A DNA stretch of 64,000 nucleotides from an uncultured Clostridia bacterium. GTDB taxonomy: Bacteria; Bacillota; Clostridia; Peptostreptococcales; Anaerovoracaceae. How positions within the stretch are numbered: position 1 is the stretch's first letter; every line of letters starts with the position of its first letter. Position numbers and translations under genes: made by a program. The stretch lies in NCBI GenBank assembly GCA_934233735.1, contig CAKQGQ010000002.1, positions 1 to 64,000 of the forward strand. Reading direction: 5' to 3'. This document shows, piece by piece, positions 61,409-64,000 of this stretch. The notes below the pieces were generated by a model, which worked only from the letters and a program-made list of their open reading frames with translations, searched no databases and was not told the DNA's origin.

Positions 61409-63469
61409 ATGGACGCGTTTATGGAAGCAGATGATACCAGACTGGTGCTCAAACAAAAGCTGCGCCGGGCGTTTGACGGCAAGATTGTCCGCAAGGATCT
61501 GACGAAGCATATCAAAGAGGGCGCGAATGTGCCTGTATATGTGCTGGAGTTTTTGCTGGGGCAGTATTGCAGCAGCGATGATGAGGAAATCATTGAAGAA
61601 GGTGTCAATCGTGTCAAGCGGATTCTCGCCGATAATTTTGTCCGTCCCGATGAGGCGCAAAAGGTGCTGTCGGTGCTGCGTGAGCGGGGAAGTTATACGG
61701 TCATCGACAAAATTACGGTGCATCTGAACATCAAGGAGGATCGGTACGAAGCGGAGTTTTCGAATCTGGGTATCAGAAACGTGCCGATTCACCCGGACTA
61801 TCCGTCCAAGTTTGACCGCCTGCTCTGCGGTGGAATCTGGTGCATTTTGCAGCTCGATTATGAGTTCGATGTTGACGATAAAAAGATGAATCCGATTCGG
61901 ATCCGCAAGCTGACGCCGATTCAGATGCCGCATATCGATATGTCCGCGCTGAAAGCGGGGCGCGAAGATTTTACGAAAGAAGAATGGCTGTCGGTCCTGC
62001 TGCGTTCGACAGGGATGGAGCCTGAGAAGCTTTCGGAGCGTGCGCGTTGGCTACTGCTGGCACGTATGATCCCGTTGGTGGAGAACAATTTCAATCTATG
62101 TGAGCTTGGACCGCGAAGCACAGGCAAGTCGCATATTTATAAAGAAATTTCGCCGAACAGTATTCTGGTGTCTGGCGGTCAGACGACGGTCGCCAATCTG
62201 TTTTACAACATGGCGAGCAAGACGGTCGGACTGGTCGGTATGTGGGATGTGGTGGCGTTTGATGAGGTCGCGGGCATCACGTTTAAGGACAAGGACGGCG
62301 TGCAGATTATGAAAGACTATATGGCGTCCGGCTCTTTCGCGCGTGGACGGGAGGAAAAGGCAGCGTCCGCTTCGATGGTTTTCGTCGGCAACATCAATCA
62401 GAGCGTGGATGTGCTTTTAAAAACGTCGCATCTGTTCGAGCCGTTTCCCGAGGCGATGGCGTATGATACGGCTTTTCTTGACCGGATGCACTGCTATGTG
62501 CCGGGCTGGGAAATTCCAAAATACCGACCGGATTTTTTCACCGATGATTACGGCTTCATCACCGATTATCTCTCGGAATTCATGCGGGAAATGCGTAAGG
62601 AATCTTTCGGCGATGCGTTCGATAAATATTTTCGTCTGGGCAGCAATCTGAACCAGCGCGACACTATCGCGGTGCGCAAAATGGTTTCGGGCTTCGTGAA
62701 GCTGCTTTATCCGAATGGGGCCTGCACAAAAGAAGATATCGAGGAGATTTTAATCCTTTCTCTGGAAATGCGCCGCAGGGTCAAAGAGCAGCTCAAAAAG
62801 ATCGGCGGCATGGAATTCTATGATGTCAATTTTTCTTATATCGACAATGAGAGCTTTGAGGAAAAGTTCGTTTCCGTACCGGAGCAGGGCGGAGGTAAGC
62901 TGATTCCCGACGGCATGTGCAAGCCGGGGCAGATCTATTCTGTCTCCAAGGGCAAAAGCGGCATGATCGGCGTGTACCGTCTGGAAACGCAGATGCTGAA
63001 CGGCAGCGGCAAGTTTGAGCGCACAGGGTTGGGTACGGATCGGGAGGCAAAAGAAGCGACGAATACCGCCTTTAATTATCTGAAGGCGAACGGCCGCAGC
63101 ATCAGCGCAAGTATCAGTACGACGAGCAAAGACTATATCGTCAGCTATTCCGATCTGAACGGTATCGGCATGACGCCGACGCTGGCGTTGCCGACACTGA
63201 TCGCCATTGCCTCCGCTGCGCTGATGCGTCCGGCACTGGCGAATCTCGCAGTTTTAGGTGAAATCAGCATCAGCGGCACGATCATCAAGACAGAAGACCT
63301 TGCCAATGTGCTGCAGGTGTGTCTTGACAGCGGCGCCAAAAAAGTTCTGCTTCCGATCACCTCTGCCGCCGATCTTGGCAGCGTGCCGCCGGAGCTTGTC
63401 GGCGCGTTCAGCCTGATCTTTTATAGCAGCCCGCAGGAGGCTGTGTTTAAGGCACTGGGCGTGGAGTAG
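61409..63469 (+). CDS. brxL: BREX Lon-like ATPase BrxL
   Basis: The protein has 686 residues from the ATG at 61409, eight bases after GTGAGG; an ATG six bases earlier is too close to that site. The N-terminal helical region is followed by an AAA+ module with Walker A GPRSTGKS (about 233-240) and Walker B VVAFDEVAGI (about 283-292). The C-terminal Lon-protease-like domain begins near residue 570. BrxL forms hexameric or dodecameric rings on DNA and is the final gene of type 1 BREX. The stop is at 63469; the last codons are found again, diverged, at 63868. Confidence 0.95.
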   Translation: MDAFMEADDTRLVLKQKLRRAFDGKIVRKDLTKHIKEGANVPVYVLEFLLGQYCSSDDEEIIEEGVNRVKRILADNFVRPDEAQKVLSVLRERGSYTVIDKITVHLNIKEDRYEAEFSNLGIRNVPIHPDYPSKFDRLLCGGIWCILQLDYEFDVDDKKMNPIRIRKLTPIQMPHIDMSALKAGREDFTKEEWLSVLLRSTGMEPEKLSERARWLLLARMIPLVENNFNLCELGPRSTGKSHIYKEISPNSILVSGGQTTVANLFYNMASKTVGLVGMWDVVAFDEVAGITFKDKDGVQIMKDYMASGSFARGREEKAASASMVFVGNINQSVDVLLKTSHLFEPFPEAMAYDTAFLDRMHCYVPGWEIPKYRPDFFTDDYGFITDYLSEFMREMRKESFGDAFDKYFRLGSNLNQRDTIAVRKMVSGFVKLLYPNGACTKEDIEEILILSLEMRRRVKEQLKKIGGMEFYDVNFSYIDNESFEEKFVSVPEQGGGKLIPDGMCKPGQIYSVSKGKSGMIGVYRLETQMLNGSGKFERTGLGTDREAKEATNTAFNYLKANGRSISASISTTSKDYIVSYSDLNGIGMTPTLALPTLIAIASAALMRPALANLAVLGEISISGTIIKTEDLANVLQVCLDSGAKKVLLPITSAADLGSVPPELVGAFSLIFYSSPQEAVFKALGVE

Positions 63470-63504
63470 GTCGGGAAAAAACTTTTGTAAGCATAAAAGA
63501 ACGC

Positions 63505-63533
63505 TTGTTCTTGTGGCGAAATTATGATAGAAT
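63505..63533 (+). promoter_or_regulatory. Promoter of the 35-codon ORF
   Basis: TTGTTC (63505-63510), 17-bp spacer, TAGAAT (63528-63533), about 85 bases before the small ORF. Confidence 0.5.
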
Positions 63534-63616
63534 AGAAATAGTCAAGAGAATAGTGTCGAGCGGCTGAGCCAAAATTCAAAAGGTCCGTATGGATTTGGAG
63601 AAGGGAGGCGGTAAGA

Positions 63617-63724
63617 ATGAAAATTACGATAACGCTGAAGCGTTGGAGAATTACGATTTCTAACATAAAAAAAGCCGCTCCTGCTGAACCCAAGAGCGGC
63701 AAGGCTGTAAAGCCTAAAGCTTAA
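63617..63724 (+). CDS. 35-residue candidate type I toxin peptide
   Basis: The ORF starts MKITITLKRWRITIS with a GGGAGG site eight bases upstream. The N-terminal half alternates hydrophobic and basic residues; the C-terminal half is Lys/Pro/Ala-rich. The 3' half of the coding sequence is covered by a convergent antisense RNA with its own promoter and terminator. This is the genetic layout of type I toxin-antitoxin modules. The peptide is not clearly transmembrane, and no known toxin family is recognised. Confidence 0.45.
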   Translation: MKITITLKRWRITISNIKKAAPAEPKSGKAVKPKA

Positions 63725-63754
63725 ATGGTTGAGTCGTAAGACTCTATCTCTTGA
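63664..63754 (-). ncRNA. Antisense RNA opposite the 35-codon ORF
   Basis: On the minus strand TTGCAT (63782-63787), 17-bp spacer, TATGAT (63759-63764) predicts transcription from about 63752. The transcript ends in the hairpin GCCGCTC...GAGCGGC (plus-strand 63674-63700) followed by seven U residues. The product is about 85-90 nt and fully complementary to the end of the small ORF. Confidence 0.65.
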
Positions 63755-63818
63755 CTCCATCATAGCATATTCTAATGACAGATGCAAGTGTTTTGAGTAA
63801 TATGAATATAGCTCCACA

Positions 63819-63845
63819 AAATTCCGAAACAGTGCTTCGGAATTT
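63819..63845 (+). terminator. Hairpin after the toxin-antitoxin-like locus
   Basis: AAATTCCGAA / TTCGGAATTT with a seven-base loop. A T-run follows only after 12 bases, so termination is plausible but not canonical. Confidence 0.45.
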
Positions 63846-63864
63846 CAAAAGTAAAAATTTTTTA

Positions 63865-63902
63865 TAGAGGAGGCTGCGTTTAAAGTACTTGGCGTGGAGT
63901 AG
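63865..63902 (+). repeat. Diverged copy of the brxL 3' end
   Basis: These bases encode EEAAFKVLGVE-stop, nearly repeating the last 11 codons of brxL (QEAVFKALGVE-stop at 63434-63469). Several mismatches show it is not a fresh duplication. It is probably the scar of a second brxL or of recombination with another BREX allele. Confidence 0.8.
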
Positions 63903-64000
63903 GATTGATTGTCCACGAGATATTAGTCACTTCAGGGCGAAAACTCTGCATTTTAATAAGTTTCAGACTTCTATTTTCGAAACTGTTGATTATTTTGGAT
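63903..64000. other. Window end, no gene seen
   Basis: The last 98 bases after the brxL-like remnant contain no recognisable coding sequence, repeat or RNA element. Confidence 0.4.

Noticed and set aside
41834..64000. Prophage or conjugative element in the last 22 kb
   Set aside because: No integrase, terminase, capsid, relaxase or type IV secretion genes are seen. The genes are defence-type ATPases and BREX components only.

Overview
The window looks like a chromosome segment of a low-to-mid GC anaerobic Bacillota, most likely class Clostridia. The evidence is the strong AGGAGG-type ribosome binding sites, the anaerobic ribonucleotide reductase pair nrdD-nrdG, a DUF5688 protein, a FIVAR/DUF4430-type secreted protein, a HrcA-type CIRCE operator on clpB, and a ZTP riboswitch on a purine operon. 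The exact genus cannot be read from the sequence; Family XIII/Anaerovoracaceae-like is a guess.

Layout. 1-2.2 kb: a complete IS1634-like insertion sequence has interrupted an L-serine dehydratase beta-subunit gene. 2.3-11 kb: two Rpn/PD-(D/E)XK transposase-like nuclease genes flank a 1,804-residue secreted protein. That protein has a long structured leader containing a ten-unit CAAC repeat, a cobalamin-riboswitch-like element and an intrinsic terminator. 11-15.8 kb: CIRCE-controlled clpB, mntP, nth, a GntR/FCD regulator and tRNA-Thr. 16-24.3 kb: amidohydrolase/peptidase metabolism (two tandem M20 amidohydrolases with a TetR regulator, an ArgE/DapE-like M20 enzyme and a YfcC-type transporter), interleaved with tgt and an RlmD-type rRNA methyltransferase. 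24.4-32.2 kb: a DUF5688 protein, a membrane-anchored degenerate M20 protein, a GNAT acetyltransferase, nrdD-nrdG, rpmB and a D-aminoacylase-like amidohydrolase. 32.3-41.5 kb: a ZTP-riboswitch-controlled purine operon, purE-purM-purN-(PurO-like IMP cyclohydrolase)-(stand-alone AICAR transformylase)-purD-purL.

41.5-64 kb is a defence-type island. It opens with ATPase-nuclease genes (two AAA_14/DUF4143 genes, one frameshifted AAA_14 fragment and one DUF234 ATPase). Each intact AAA_14 promoter lies between two TTGCGG...CCGCAA palindromes about 76 bp apart. Next comes an XRE regulator, and then a type 1 BREX operon: brxA, brxB, brxC, pglX, pglZ, brxL.

The most unusual point is in this BREX operon. 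pglX is divided into two ORFs (894 and 322 residues, together the length of one normal PglX) by an inserted AbiH/SIR2-like gene. The C-terminal half has kept an open frame and has a strong ribosome binding site of its own. Between the second half and pglZ lies a coupled pair: a three-TM membrane protein and a 63-residue low-complexity polypeptide. Downstream of brxL there is a compact locus resembling a type I toxin-antitoxin: a 35-codon ORF opposed by a roughly 90-nt antisense RNA with its own promoter and terminator. It is followed by a diverged duplicate of the last 11 codons of brxL, which suggests this end of the locus has been rebuilt by recombination.
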